From assembly GCA_914767885.1 (NCBI GenBank), contig CAJZBQ010000045.1, forward strand, positions 461,001-525,000: a stretch of DNA of 64,000 bases, given 5' to 3'. Positions 9,696-20,839 of this stretch are shown here, piece by piece. This DNA is from Blepharisma stoltei (taxonomy: Eukaryota; Ciliophora; Heterotrichea; Heterotrichida; Blepharismidae). The position numbers and the translations under genes are program-made. The first letter of the stretch is position 1, and each line of letters opens with the position of its first letter. The notes below the pieces were generated by a model, which ran no database searches, was not told the DNA's origin, and worked only from the letters and a program-made list of their open reading frames with translations.

Positions 9696-12127
9696 TTAAT
9701 CAAATGCTCTAATCTTTTTTCCATCTTCCCAAATTCCTCGTTTTCTTTCTCCACTTGGAAAGATGTATTCACCCTCGCCATCTTGCTTTCCGTTTTTCCA
9801 ATCTCCGTCATATTTTCTTCCATCAGCCCAGGTATAGACTCCTTTTCCATGCTTTTTATCATCTTTGTACTGTCCTTCATACTTTCTACCATCTTTCCAG
9901 GTATATACCCCGTACCCATGCATATTATTATTTTTCCACTCTCCAATATATTTTCTTCCGTCCATCCAAATGTACACCCCTCTTCCGCTTATTTGGACAA
10001 GCTGAATTTACCCTGCTGGGGCAAATTCCGCCGTCGTTTTTACTGTTCTCGGGGTAAATCCCGCTGTAATATTTCAATGGTGCAGAAAAAAAGTGGAGGA
10101 AAAAACTCCGAGTAAAAGTGAACTGGTGGGATTTTTAACCTCGAATAAGAGGAATTTACTCGGAAACAAACCCAATGCAAGAAATTTTAAAATATTGTAA
10201 GTGATATTTAAGTATTAAAGAAGCAGCAAATATCTGTTTATATCAGTATTTATTAAAACAAATAAAACAATATCATGTATATATTAATGCATTTAACTGT
10301 GGCACTATGATTAAGATATATGTGACGAAAAAATAGGAAACAAAAAATTTTTCTCACTCCCCCCCTTTAAATTGGAACTAAAAATTTGTTCCAATTTAAA
10401 TTTTTTTAAAAAAAAAAATCAATATAAAATTTTTTATAAAAAAAAAATTTTCAATAATTTATCGAATTAGATTAATAAATTTGTTTAATAAAATACTATT
10501 TACTCTTTATCTTTAAATCAAAGCAAGATATAACTAAATTTTTATTATGAATTAATACGCCACTATTAATTGGTATCAAAACTATTTACACAAAAATTAT
10601 TATTTTTATTATAAAAAAAAATAATTTTAGAAAATTTATGGATCAAAGTGCTAATTTTGTTTAAATGAGATGCCATTTATACTCTATTCTTTTAAAATAA
10701 AGCAATAAATAAGTGAATTTTTCAATTTTTGTAAAGAATTCGCATTGAATTTATATCAAAATAATAATTAAATAAAAAATATCAAAAAAAATAAAAATTT
10801 TTTAAAAAATTTTAAAAAAAAAAAAATTTAAATTTTTTAAAAAATTTAGCAATTAAGGCCAATAAATTTATTTAAATAAGATGCTCTTTATACTCATTCT
10901 ATAAGCAAGAGCAAGATATATCTAAATTTTTAATTTTAGTTAAGAAAAAACATTTAACTTATATCAAATCTTTTTACATAAAAATTATGATTTTTATATA
11001 TAAAAATTTTTTATTATAAAATTAAATTTTGTTCCAATTTAAAGGAGGGTTAATTTACCAAAAAGTGGAAATTTTACCTATATTTTGTTGTTCCAATTTA
11101 AAGCGGGGGGGGAGTCAGGATAAATTTATTGCTAAAATAAGCAAAAAAAACCCGAGTGGTTACTAAAAACAAGCTAAAAAGACCTATATATGGGGGTAAA
11201 AAGATGGCAAAAAAAAACCCAAATGATGGATTTTTCTAGTAATTAGGCCTAAAAGCAAAATCATAGAACAGATTATATGAAGCATTTGGGGTATTTGTAC
11301 CCCGAGAGCAGTAAAACTAGGTTGAATTTACCCCATCGGAGTAAACTCAGCTTGAGCCCGCTGATTTTGTTGTTTACTCAGTTTCCTACGAATTTGCTTC
11401 CGTCTGACCATGTGTAAGACCCAAAGCCGTGCTTTTGTCCTTCTTTATAAAACCCTTCATACTTGCTGCCGTCTGGCCAGGACTCATATCCAAAGCCATC
11501 TTGCAGGTCACTTTTTCAATCCCCATGATAAGCAGCTCCATTGCTATGTATATAAATCCCTTTTCCAGTCGCTTTTTCATCTTTTCAGTTTCCTTCAAAT
11601 GTGTCTCCATTAATATGCCAAAATTTTCCATGTCCGTTGGCCTTATTTGCAATCCAATCTCCTTCATATTTAGCCCCATCAGGCCAAGTTTGTGTTCCAA
11701 GTCCATCTCTATCTTTTCCCAGTCACTCCCCTACATAGATTGCCCCACTTTTGAAAGCGTGTGGGTCTCTGATTTCTCTGCCAGAATTTTTGAATTTGCC
11801 TTTGTGTGTTTCTTCAGAATGAGATAGCGTAAAATAAGTGTTTTTCGAAAGAGACTTCCGCAAGTGTTTGAATTGATTTCGAATGAGATACCCTCTCCAG
11901 TAAGCTTGGATTCTTTTGACATAATGAAGAATTTCTCTGGACTTTTTAGAATCATAGTAGGCATAGAAATTGACTTGTGTAGAGTTAATATTTTCGAGTG
12001 TATTCACATCTGCTAAAGTATTTTCAGAGAGCTCTTTGTTAGTCTTGACATCTTTAAGGTCAGCTTCTGTGCTGAACTCATTTTCCTTGTTATTGCAATT
12101 GCAATTTGAACAACAAGACTGCCCCAT
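9696..12127 (-). CDS. MORN-repeat protein with IQ motif and acylated N-terminus
   Basis: 352 aa once the insertion at 9995-11358 and one 9-bp repeat are removed. The N-terminus MGQSCC fits N-myristoylation plus palmitoylation, so membrane anchoring is likely. An IQ motif ([15 protein letters not shown], about residue 72) suggests calmodulin or centrin binding. From about residue 130 onward there are consecutive MORN repeats (YxGxWxxxxxxGxG, e.g. [28 protein letters not shown]). The insertion sits inside one MORN repeat (WVNNKISGRG). Such proteins act as membrane-associated scaffolds; the exact role is unknown. Starts 49 bp downstream of the helicase stop. Confidence 0.8.
9995..11358. mobile_element. 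9-bp-TSD element in the MORN gene, with nested MITE
   Basis: Terminal inverted repeats GGACAAGCTGAATTTACCC and GGCTCAAGCTGAGTTTACTC. Flanking 9-bp duplication with one mismatch: CGCTTATTT (9986-9994) and CGCTGATTT (11359-11367). Only the left copy has TA. The inner body holds further TTTACCCC/GGGGTAAA motifs near both ends. A CTCCCC-class MITE is nested at 10357-11114. Confidence 0.8.
10357..11114. mobile_element. CTCCCC-class MITE, family B (TTTAAATTGGAAC), nested
   Basis: Starts CTCCCCCCCTTTAAATTGG and ends CCAATTTAAAG followed by a G-tract and GAG, flanked by TCA on both sides. The left end is an inverted pair of the TTTAAATTGGAAC motif; the right end has two direct copies separated by about 50 bp. 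The interior is extremely AT-rich, 758 bp in all. Confidence 0.8.
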
Positions 12128-12175
12128 ATAAAATGTTAAAATTTATATTTATTCAATGAAAAATTATATGATTAA

Positions 12176-13798
12176 TTATCGACTGAATTGTCTTGTGTCT
12201 CCACCATGGCGGACTCCTTCTGGATTTTTATTGCTGAATGTGTGTCCAGTCTTCTTGTAGAATTTTTTCTCCAAATTTGTGTTTCTGGATTTGCTTCCTT
12301 GGATTTTGACGTTCAAATTGACCATCGGCGGAGTGGTTAAACCAAAAGATCGTGCTACTTTTGGTAAATCAAGCTGAGAGACGTCAAATATGTCTTTTTG
12401 ATGATGCGACTCATAAGCTTTTAGGTAAGATCTATAAGCTTCTCTTGCTGCTTTATGCAGATAATAATTTTTCTCAATTAATCTTTCAAATTGTGGTTGG
12501 ATATTTGCCAATTTGTTTTCTGCAAACTCAAACTCATTAAGTGGGACTTTTGCTTTTTTCAGGTATCTGAGGAACCCAAGCTCTTGAGGCAGTAAGAAAA
12601 GCAATGCTTTCCCTTGTCTCTGAACTCTTGCAGTCCTGCCAACTCTATGAATATACTCTTCAGGAATATCTGGAGGATCATATTGAATGATCCAGTCTAC
12701 AGCTGGTATATCTAATCCTCTAGCAGCTACATCAGTACACAGAAGTATTGCGTTTTCTGCTTTGCAAAACTCAAAGTACGCTGTAGTTCTTTTTTGCTGC
12801 TTTTGCTTCCCATGGATATGCATTACTGTAATATCGACATAATTCAATAAATCGTAATGAAACTTCACAGAATTGCACGAGCTGAAAAACACCATGATTT
12901 TTTTGTCATGGTTCTTTTTGAGGAATGTGAAAAGCAAGCTAAATTTTCTGTCAGGCGGAACAACAGTGTAGCCTTGCTCCAATGTGCTTACTGTTGCGAC
13001 CATTTGTTCTTCATCAAGGCCAACTAGGACTGGACTCTTTAAGGAGACTCTGATAAGGTCGTCAAGTTTTTTGGTTTGTGTAGCTGAGTATAAAAGGGTT
13101 TGTCGTTCTGATGGGAGAAGTGATAAAATTTGGTTCATTTGTTCTTCAAAACCTTGCTTTAAGATTTGGTCAGCCTCGTCAATTACTAGTGTCATTAAGT
13201 TTTGATAGACAAAGCCAGGAGTATTTAGAAGGTGATCAAGCAGCCTGCCAGGGGTTGCAACCAAAACATTTACATGTTTTTCTAGTTTTTTAGCTTCATG
13301 AGATTGGCTTGTGCCTCCCATTATTAGACCATGTGTGTGGCTCATATGAGATAAAAGTTCTTTTGCAACTTGATAAATTTGAAGGCTTAATTCCCTTGTA
13401 GGAGAAATAATGATGATTGCTGAGCCTTGTTCTCTTCTGAAGCCAGCTTTGTGCATCAGATTTATGGTTGGAATTAGGAATGAAAGGGTTTTTCCAGATC
13501 CGGTTTTTGATGCAGCCAAAATGTCGTGACCTTTTAGCGCTGGAGGAATCCCTTTTTCTTGGATAAGAGTAAGTTTATTAAACCCCATTTCTCCAATTGA
13601 TTGCTTGAGCTCATCACATATATCCAGATCTGAAAATTTCTTTTTGCTAAAAAAGTTAGCGATTTCCTCAGTTTCTTTCTCGTCTTCTTTTTCTTCATTT
13701 TCGCTATTTTTTTGTTCTTCTTCCTCTTCAACCTTTTCGATTTTTCTCTTTTTCTTTCTTTTTACTTCTTGCAAGACTTCAGATTCGATAGGTTCCAT
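12176..13798 (-). CDS. HAS1: DEAD-box RNA helicase DDX18/HAS1
   Basis: 540 aa, uninterrupted. All helicase motifs are visible: Q-motif region (FNKLTLIQEKGIP), Walker A (AASKTGSGKT), PTRELSLQ, TPGRLLDH, DEAD, SAT, ARGLD and HRVGRTAR. A lysine/glutamate-rich N-terminal tail precedes the core and a basic tail follows; C-terminal features (LQ-rich helix, AYRSYLKAYESH) fit HAS1/DDX18, a nucleolar helicase in 40S/60S ribosome assembly. No insertion, as for other housekeeping genes here. Start ATG at 13798. Confidence 0.9.
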   Translation of the reverse strand: MEPIESEVLQEVKRKKKRKIEKVEEEEEQKNSENEEKEDEKETEEIANFFSKKKFSDLDICDELKQSIGEMGFNKLTLIQEKGIPPALKGHDILAASKTGSGKTLSFLIPTINLMHKAGFRREQGSAIIIISPTRELSLQIYQVAKELLSHMSHTHGLIMGGTSQSHEAKKLEKHVNVLVATPGRLLDHLLNTPGFVYQNLMTLVIDEADQILKQGFEEQMNQILSLLPSERQTLLYSATQTKKLDDLIRVSLKSPVLVGLDEEQMVATVSTLEQGYTVVPPDRKFSLLFTFLKKNHDKKIMVFFSSCNSVKFHYDLLNYVDITVMHIHGKQKQQKRTTAYFEFCKAENAILLCTDVAARGLDIPAVDWIIQYDPPDIPEEYIHRVGRTARVQRQGKALLFLLPQELGFLRYLKKAKVPLNEFEFAENKLANIQPQFERLIEKNYYLHKAAREAYRSYLKAYESHHQKDIFDVSQLDLPKVARSFGLTTPPMVNLNVKIQGSKSRNTNLEKKFYKKTGHTFSNKNPEGVRHGGDTRQFSR

Positions 13799-13846
13799 TT
13801 ATATATTAATCTAATCCACTTGATTTATTATTTAGAAAATGTAATC

Positions 13847-14593
13847 TTATCTTTTAAATGAATCCAGTTTCGACAGAAATTCATCATCTTGTTTTTTGAT
13901 TTTTTCTTCCAATTCTGCTTTAATTGCTTTCATTTCCATATTCAAGAGATACTGAAGTGGGTCAGCCATTGGGTCTTCCTCTTCTTCAGGGTTCTCTTCT
14001 GCAGGTGCTTCTTCTTCAATAGGCTTCTCAATATATGGGTCAAGCACTGCAATATTATTGGCATCTGCTTGTGAGCCTTCACTTAAAGGTAAAACAAGAG
14101 GAAATCGTCCTTCAAATCTGCTAACAACTCGTAAAGAGAGATCGGTGTGAGGAGTAAAAATATATTCATATAAGCTATAGTACTGGAAAAAAGTGCACAA
14201 GGCAAAATCCAGGACTTTTTTGAGATCATCCAAAGTGAAAACTGCGATTGAATAGGGAGATCGCTCAACTGAATGCTTCAAAAGCAGCTTCTTGAATATT
14301 TCAAAGCATGCAGATCGACTTAAGGCACCTTCAATTGCTTTAGATAAAGCATAATTGAATATCCCAAGTACTGTTGATGTCTTTTCCTCTGAAAATCTTT
14401 CACGGATACAAAATTTTAGGTTCAATTCATGAAAATCAAGAAGGATTTGGCTTTTTTCATCATTATTTAAGAGATCAAATATTTGAGCAAGGCGGCTTCT
14501 TGATTCATCGACTAATTTTTCATCTAAAAGAGCTGTGGTGTCAGCCTTCGTAACTGTTTTAAATACAAAAAAATACCTTGGAATCTCTGTCAT
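13847..14593 (-). CDS. CFAP119/CCDC189-like axonemal protein
   Basis: 248 aa with a helical N-terminal domain (KKLLLKHSVERSPYSIAVF resembles the conserved stretch of CCDC189/CFAP119), an acidic linker (EEEAPAEENPEEEEDP) and a C-terminal coiled coil. CFAP119 is a flagellar-associated protein of the axoneme. The match is from memory of the family and is moderate; a generic coiled-coil protein is the alternative. Ends 49 bp upstream of the helicase start, same strand. Confidence 0.5.
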   Translation of the reverse strand: MTEIPRYFFVFKTVTKADTTALLDEKLVDESRSRLAQIFDLLNNDEKSQILLDFHELNLKFCIRERFSEEKTSTVLGIFNYALSKAIEGALSRSACFEIFKKLLLKHSVERSPYSIAVFTLDDLKKVLDFALCTFFQYYSLYEYIFTPHTDLSLRVVSRFEGRFPLVLPLSEGSQADANNIAVLDPYIEKPIEEEAPAEENPEEEEDPMADPLQYLLNMEMKAIKAELEEKIKKQDDEFLSKLDSFKR

Positions 14594-15253
14594 TTTTATT
14601 GAATTAATTTGATCAAAATTATAATTGATTTTATTTACAAATAATTTAATATATAAACTCAGAGGTAGTGTAGTGGTTATTGTTGCTAGTCAATGAAAGG
14701 AACTTTTCCTCGTGTAGCTCATGCACCTTTATAGATCTCTATATCCCAGCAGAATGCAGACCAGAAAAATATGGTACAGGCCACCTGCCTTATACAGTAT
14801 ATAAGTCTTATTATGCACCTTAAAACCATAAACGGAGATTTGTCAATTTCGTTTTTTATTTTTTTAAAAAACTGGCAAGTACAAATTAATTTTGGAAATT
14901 AGCATGGATGGCCAATAATGATCTAAAATATTTCAGGGGCTGTATAGCACTTCTAGGATTTTTATTCACTGCATTTTCCTTATGGGGGTAAATCCCATTA
15001 AAATTTATCAAATTTATTACAAGGAAAAAAAATTGACAAAAAGCTCCTAAAAATATCGCACAACGAAAATGTTCCGATCAAAAGGCATGGAGTCAGTGGT
15101 TATCACATCTGAAGTCCAAAGTTCCTGGCCTCTGACTCTTTTATAAACAAAATAAGCATTTAACATAACAAATCTCGTACTTGCATTCATAAAAGTTATA
15201 CTTTGTAAAGCTAATAAAACTTATAATATGCTAGTTTAAAAATTAAATTTTTA
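14594..15253. other. Intergenic, with a possible decayed SINE
   Basis: About 14655-14830 has a more balanced composition and contains GGTAGTGTAGTGGTTA, which resembles a tRNA A-box region, but no B-box, acceptor stem or target repeat is found. About 15060-15150 is another short GC-richer patch. The rest is AT-rich with nothing recognisable. Confidence 0.3.
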
Positions 15254-17569
15254 TTAAAAGTTACTATTAATAATCAAAGACGGAGAAAGTCCAACCATCA
15301 AGCAGCCAATAGCCCTTAGCAAGGATCCAACAAGTGATGTCACCAATTCTGCATTTAATGACCTCTCTATTGTGCCTACTGGCAATTTTTTCAAAGCAAA
15401 TGGCAATGAATATCCATCAACCATTGTTGCACTAATATGAACAGCAAGAGTACCAGCAATATATTGAAAGGTCGTCATGCCATGATGGGGAATCATTATA
15501 TAGCAGCTCACATAGCAAATAATATGTGCAGCAATAATAACTAAGCGATCCTCAAAGTATTTAGCTTTATGAGCAATAAATATGTGTATGGGAGCAACCG
15601 CTAATGAGATAACACCAAGATATACTCCTGTATAATTTATTGGTCAGTTTCAATGGTCCTCAGCAACAATCGGTATTGAGGTATACATTACTTCTTGAGC
15701 GCATTTAGGGATTGAAAATAAAAAGAGCAATAGGGTTACAGAAATTCATGACTTTAGGTTTGGTCCATTCTCTTTGCTTTCTATAGGGGTTGAAATTTCA
15801 GGTTCTTTATATCCGAAAATTACAATGAAAAAATAGATAATTCATATGAATAGCATTACTAAAGAACAAATATTGAAGCCTTTTACCGTTGCCCCAAAGA
15901 ATGTGCCTTCGACTGAATATAAAGCTGTAGCAATGAATATCCCTAGTGCTACACCCAATATACGACCAGCAAGATAGGAAGTGCTTCATGAGACTCTTGC
16001 AGAAGGAATCACATTTTTGGCGATATATCGTCTATTTATTACTCTTGGATTACCTACTCCAAGCAGCAGTCTGCCAAGGAGTAAATAAAGTGGTGATTGC
16101 ATATCATATGCTAAAAAGTATAACAGATTCCCAAGAATTACCATTAAAACACTGAAAGTAATAGGAATTTTAAATTGCTTACCCACAAAACCATTAGAAA
16201 AATCCCTATTTTTGCCCAAAAAACCCACCCTCTTTGAGCGAACAAAAATTTTTTAATAGAAAAAAATTTGATATATAAGTGATATCTTTAGTTGCTTAAA
16301 TTCAACTTTACCACCTAAATGTGGAATATTTTCCACGTGTGACACATGTGAAATCAAAAGGACTTCACATGTGGAAAATATTCCATATTTAGGTGGTAAA
16401 GTTGCAATTTAAGCAACTAACGATAATTAATATAATGAAATCTCTAGTTAATTCTATTTAATTTTAAACAAATTACGTTTTAAAAGATAAATTTTATAAA
16501 CTAAATTAATATTGCTTTACAATTTTTGCGAATTAAGAATTTTTTAAAATCTCAAAAATTATAAAATTTATATATAATTTTTTTTAAAAAATAAAATTAA
16601 CCCCCCTCCGTGAGCGAACAAGATTTTTTGATTCGCTCACGGAGGGGGGGAGTTAGTGGATCAATATTTGTAAAGAAGTCCGCATGCTACTATAGCAAGC
16701 CAGTTTACACCGTTTAAAAATCCTGTGAAATGCTTATCTGTATTTACACTTGCAGAATAGGCACTGCCAGTAAGTAAAAGCATATAAAAGTTAGTAAAAT
16801 AGAGAGGTGAGCTGATCACAGCTAACAAAAGGGTTAAAAAATCTGGGTACAATTTTTCGATTTGAGTGCCAGTGAGATTCTGAAAAGCAATAAGCTCATC
16901 TTTTGCACTTATGAGTTCATTTGCTATAGAAAATCCTATTCTATTTATGGTAAATATATTATATTAATTAAAGATAATAATAATCTTAAACCAAATGCCA
17001 AAAAACTATAAATTGAATAATTGTCCTGCAACAGTCCCTAATAAAGATTGCCTCAGGCTACCTTCGTCTTGGCCATTAGTATCAAGCTCAGGAGATATTT
17101 TTTTAACAAAATTTTCTAATTCGTGAAGAATCCCAGACAATTCTTCATCACATTTTAGCTTGGCCATTTGCTCTTCATACATTTTTAAGAATTTTGACTT
17201 TGCATTCGGGACTCCTGCTCTTTGGAGTCTCTGAAGTAAGTGGCATATGATATTAAAATTCCAACAAGCGAATTTTATTAAATTTCTCAATAGTTTAGAT
17301 AACTCAAATGCCTCTTGTTCTGCGTCAATAGAGGGTTTTTCAATAAATAGAAGATTATTTGTGCGCTCAACAGTCTCTTTTTTCATGGATACATACTTAT
17401 CTCCAGCTTTGTCAAGTTCTTTCGCAAGAATCTTGAAAAATTTGAATTCAAGCGAAGGTTTATCTGATTTATCTCTCTTAATAAAGGCTTTTAATGAGTT
17501 ATATGAAACATAAAAGCATTCTCATTCGGCTATTTCTTTCGCTCTCATTGCCCGAGTAAATCGAACCAT
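15254..17569 (-). CDS. SPX-domain MFS transporter
   Basis: 592 aa after removal of IESs at 16180-16653 and 16946-17008 (spliced length exactly 593 codons). The N-terminal part (AEWECFYVSYNSLKAFIK, then FFKILAKELDKAGDKYVS and FACWNFNIICHLLQRL) fits an SPX domain, which binds inositol pyrophosphates and senses phosphate. It is followed by about 12 hydrophobic segments of the major facilitator type (LLLGRLLLGVGNPRVINRRY, SARVSWSTSYLAGRILGVALG). SPX-MFS proteins are vacuolar phosphate transporters in plants and protists; this function is inferred. Several TGA Trp codons. The MFS half carries a rearranged family-A MITE. Confidence 0.75.
16180..16653. mobile_element. Family-A MITE as IES in SPX-MFS gene, with nested palindrome
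   Basis: 474 bp, TTA target repeats. It carries the family-A motif (TCCGTGAGCGAACAA and its inverse) as an inverted pair at the right end (16601-16652), and at the left a direct pair in which the outermost copy has lost its C-tract (TTACCCACAAAACCATTAG). A separate palindrome is inserted at 16287-16427. TA-to-TA removal gives YKYWSTKQFKIPITF. Confidence 0.85.
16287..16427. repeat. Nested near-perfect palindrome
   Basis: Arms GTTGCTTAAATT / AATTTAAGCAAC and ACTTTACCACCTAAAT / ATTTAGGTGGTAAAGT, with a short loop near 16358. It interrupts the conserved interior of the family-A element between AAGTGAT and AATTAATATAATG. Confidence 0.8.
16946..17008. other. 63-bp TA-bounded IES in SPX-MFS gene
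   Basis: Short AT-rich segment with in-frame stops. TA-to-TA removal (16946 to 17009) gives GQLFNLNRIGFSIANE in frame. No family resemblance to the MITEs. The size fits the short IES class of heterotrichs. Confidence 0.7.
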
Positions 17570-18657
17570 ATTTCTGACAATTATTTCAGCATTTCTAATA
17601 AATTGGCGTTAACTTATCCAATGGTATGGTAATTTAACTTGAAAATTAAATGCTTGAATTTGGTAGAGGCATCAATTGAGTGTCATAGTCATTGGAAGTT
17701 GTAGAAATTTGGCTTTATTGAAAGCTATTAAGCTGCATAGAATTTCATATTTTATAATTCAAGTTAACAGTTAAATTCAGCATTCATTATTTATATATGC
17801 GATTACAAAGGTTATATTATCCTATTTCAACAAGTAAATCGCATAATAGCTAATCAACAAGGATGTTTTAATTAATAATAAATATGCATAAGTATTTACT
17901 AAGCATTTTGGAAAAATTGAGCCTTGCCAAGCCTATTAATTCGCCAAAATTCGTATCATAGAGTGCAAATTGCATTACAAGTTATGAGTATTTTCTATTT
18001 GAACTGTTTCTGTGTGGGGTATTTTATAGAGTTTTTGATAATCCCTATGAGCCTTCCGATCAAAGTTTATAAGATTAATCTGAAGAAGAATTGAAAAAAG
18101 TGTTTCTAAATCTCATTATTGGGCAAGGTACTGGCAATTCTGAATAGTGCTCCGTTTGTGATTGAAAGCCAAAGATTCATCCTCGATTAGCAGCATTATC
18201 TCTCTAGGAAGTTTTCTTAGTTGTGATATATCTTTTTCTCAAAATAATCCGATTTTTGGATTATTGATTTTCTCATCGATATCCCAATTGATCTGCTAAT
18301 ATTTCAGTCTTTATGAAGCATTTTATTAATCGCCTTTTTAAGTATGATAAAAAATAAGATAAGCTTTGAGCATCCTCATAACAAAGAGGAAGTCATAATT
18401 ATCTCAGGAGCATTTGAAGACAATCAAACCTAAAATGCATTACAACGTTGAGTGGCATATAATTTTTGTGAAATATAAAAGCACATTTTCTTATCCTTCT
18501 GTTTTTTTACTTTAACTGGCTGCATGCTACATATCTCTAATAAGTGATAAGATTCTGTTTTCTAATTTTGATATTTTTCATCTAATAAATTGCATTTTGT
18601 TGAATTTATTACTAAAACTCACTGTAAATTTTATTTCATAAATTATTTCTTATATCT
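17570..18657. other. Long AT-rich intergenic spacer
   Basis: Between divergent SPX-MFS and Rab11. I see no ORF, terminal inverted repeat or target duplication. One frame around 17883-18440 has fewer stops than its neighbours but contains several TAA/TAG and is at the level expected by chance. Confidence 0.4.
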
Positions 18658-19308
18658 ATGGACGAAGAATACGACTACTTATACAAGATAGTGCTAATAG
18701 GAGACTCAGGTGTAGGCAAATCAAACTTACTTCTTCGGTTCACTCGAAATGAGTTCAATATGGACTCTAAAGCTACAATAGGTGTTGAGTTTTCACAGAA
18801 AACTATTAAAATTGGTGGGAAAACAATAAGGATTCAGATTTGAGATACTGCAGGCCAAGACAGGTTTCGTGCAATAACTTCGACTTATTATAGAGGAGCT
18901 GTGGGAGCATTGCTTGTGTATGATATTTGCAATCACAGCAGTTTCGACCATCTTGACCGATGGGTCAGAGAGCTAATGGATCATGTGGACCCAACAAATA
19001 TTATTGTTATGCTGATAGGAAATAAATGCGATTTAGAAGACAAAAGATCAGTTAAACCAGATGACGCGCTTGCATATTCACAAAGAAACAATATGGCTTT
19101 TATGGAAACTTCTGCTCTGGATTCAACTAATGTTGATCAGGCATTTGAAAAAATTGTGAAATTAATATACGATCAGACTATCAAAAATACTGAAAGCACA
19201 AAAAAGACTGAACAATCAGTTGTTGGACCAACAAAAAAAATTGAAAGCACAAGAGAAGAAAAAATTAGAGTTCAAAAAGATTCCCAGAATAAAAGTGGTT
19301 GCTGTTAA
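18658..19308 (+). CDS. RAB11: Rab11-type small GTPase
   Basis: 216 aa. G1 [19 protein letters not shown] and TIGVEF are Rab11-like; G3 [13 protein letters not shown] has its Trp encoded by TGA at 18841; [14 protein letters not shown] is nearly identical to Rab11; G4 GNKCDL, G5 ETSALD; the tail ends GCC for geranylgeranylation. Rab11 controls recycling-endosome and, in ciliates, contractile-vacuole and phagosome traffic. No insertion. Start ATG at 18658. Confidence 0.9.
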
Positions 19309-20067
19309 AGTATGAATAAATAGCAAACGAATTTTATAAAATTATTAATTAGCATCTTTGAAATGGAAATTAAAAAATCATAAAAATAAGTGCCTTAAAA
19401 TTTAATGATATAAGTTTATTTATAAATAATTACTCTCTGTAATAAAATTAGCTTTATTTAATACGTAGTTGAAGCTTATATCCGTTTATTAATTATGCCA
19501 TAATAAAATTTGTTTATTAAAAGTAAGATTGAATATACCATCAACAGCTTTCTTGAAAGTTGTCTAAATTCTGAATTCATGTACAAGTGAGTTATTTTTT
19601 GAACTGAAAGCTAAAGTCATTATTAGAATGATCTAAACTACTCATAATTTTTTTTTCAGCAATTTCTTATAATTATAAGCAAGATTTACTAATACTCAAT
19701 AAAAATGCTATTGAGAAAATAGACTTTATTAACATTTTGAATTAAATCCAATTAATTTTTATTATGTTATATTTTAAAAACAGTTAAATTTATTTTTTTA
19801 ATTATTAGATCGAGTCCAGACAATCATAAAATTTATGATGATTTTCTGAAATTTTAACAAGTAAATAACTTGCACTCACCATATTGATCAGTGTCAATCA
19901 TTGGAGAAATACAAAAAATAGGCAGAACATTATCTCCGTTTAAAAGCGCGCTAAATTGAGGAAACTCCACACACTTATTTGCATATAATATTTAAATCTA
20001 AAAATCATTCAAACTTAATAAACTCGAATTTTTAATTAGAATTATCTTCTTATACCAAGGCTCCTGC
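19309..20067. other. AT-rich intergenic spacer
   Basis: Very AT-rich, no ORF of note, no repeat structure found. It lies between the 3' ends of Rab11 and a short minus-strand ORF. Confidence 0.5.
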
Positions 20068-20325
20068 TTAAGCCCTTTTAAAATACTGTGATACGTTTAG
20101 AGATAGATCTACCAAAATCCTTGGCTTAAAGATTGACTCTTTTGGTGAGCTGTCGTCAGAGAACCAATAAAAATCTGATGACACATCGCCTAATGGAATA
20201 TCTCTTTTAAAGTCATAATTGTAACGTATTGATGCTTCCTTATTGGAAGCTTCAAGATCATCCTTAATTATGCTCATCCAATCTTCAATAGCTTTGTTAG
20301 CAATTGCATCTTCGTTTGCGTTCAT
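20068..20325 (-). CDS. Small acidic hypothetical protein
   Basis: 85 aa, starting MNANEDAIANKAIEDWMS and ending SQYFKRA, with a balanced residue composition unlike the flanking AT-rich shadows. No transmembrane segment or known motif. The ATG follows an A/T-rich leader typical of the window. I do not recognise it; it could be a 3' piece of a longer gene, but no upstream exon is apparent. Confidence 0.45.
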   Translation of the reverse strand: MNANEDAIANKAIEDWMSIIKDDLEASNKEASIRYNYDFKRDIPLGDVSSDFYWFSDDSSPKESIFKPRILVDLSLNVSQYFKRA

Positions 20326-20839
20326 ATTTATAGATATTTTTATGATTTAGTTTTGAAGAGCTCAAAGATTAGGCCATAATTAATGGGTAATGTTATTGGA
20401 TGAGTGATATCTGGATCCATTCATAATTTTTTAAAATTAGTATATGTAATTTATATGTCACAAATCCACTTCTGGAGCTTTTTAAACTCATTGAGGTAAC
20501 TGTGATTTTTATTTTTAACTTATCAAAAATCTTACAGAATTTGATAAATCTGAAAATTTTAATAAATAGCTTAGATATAACTAAATATAAATATTTCTTA
20601 TAGTGAATTTGTCGCAATTAATTTAAATCTTTTATGCTGCAGCTTATTGAATCTTAGTGAATAAATCAGCTATTTCAAGTTTACCCAAAAAGAAAATTTT
20701 TTTGTCATCAATTTGATACGCATAATAATTAAAATATTCCTAATATTAAACTTAATTACGCTTATTTACGAACAGACAGCAAAATGAGCGATTTTATCAA
20801 CCCATAATATTTAATCATTATTTGTTTGGCTATATAAAT
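20326..20839. other. AT-rich intergenic spacer
   Basis: Divergent spacer between the small ORF and ATP synthase gamma. Low-complexity AT sequence; no feature supported. Confidence 0.5.

Noticed and set aside
9783-10115. Plus-strand ORFs across the MORN gene and the insertion
   Set aside because: Antisense of MORN repeats and of element ends; no start context or homology.
14655-14830. Possible tRNA or tRNA-derived SINE (GGTAGTGTAGTGGTTA)
   Set aside because: Only the A-box resembles a tRNA. No B-box, anticodon stem or acceptor pairing, and no target duplication.
17883-18440. A plus-strand frame that reads on if TAA/TAG are ignored
   Set aside because: Stop density (about one in 20 codons) is what chance gives at this AT content, and TAA/TAG are clearly stops in the other genes.
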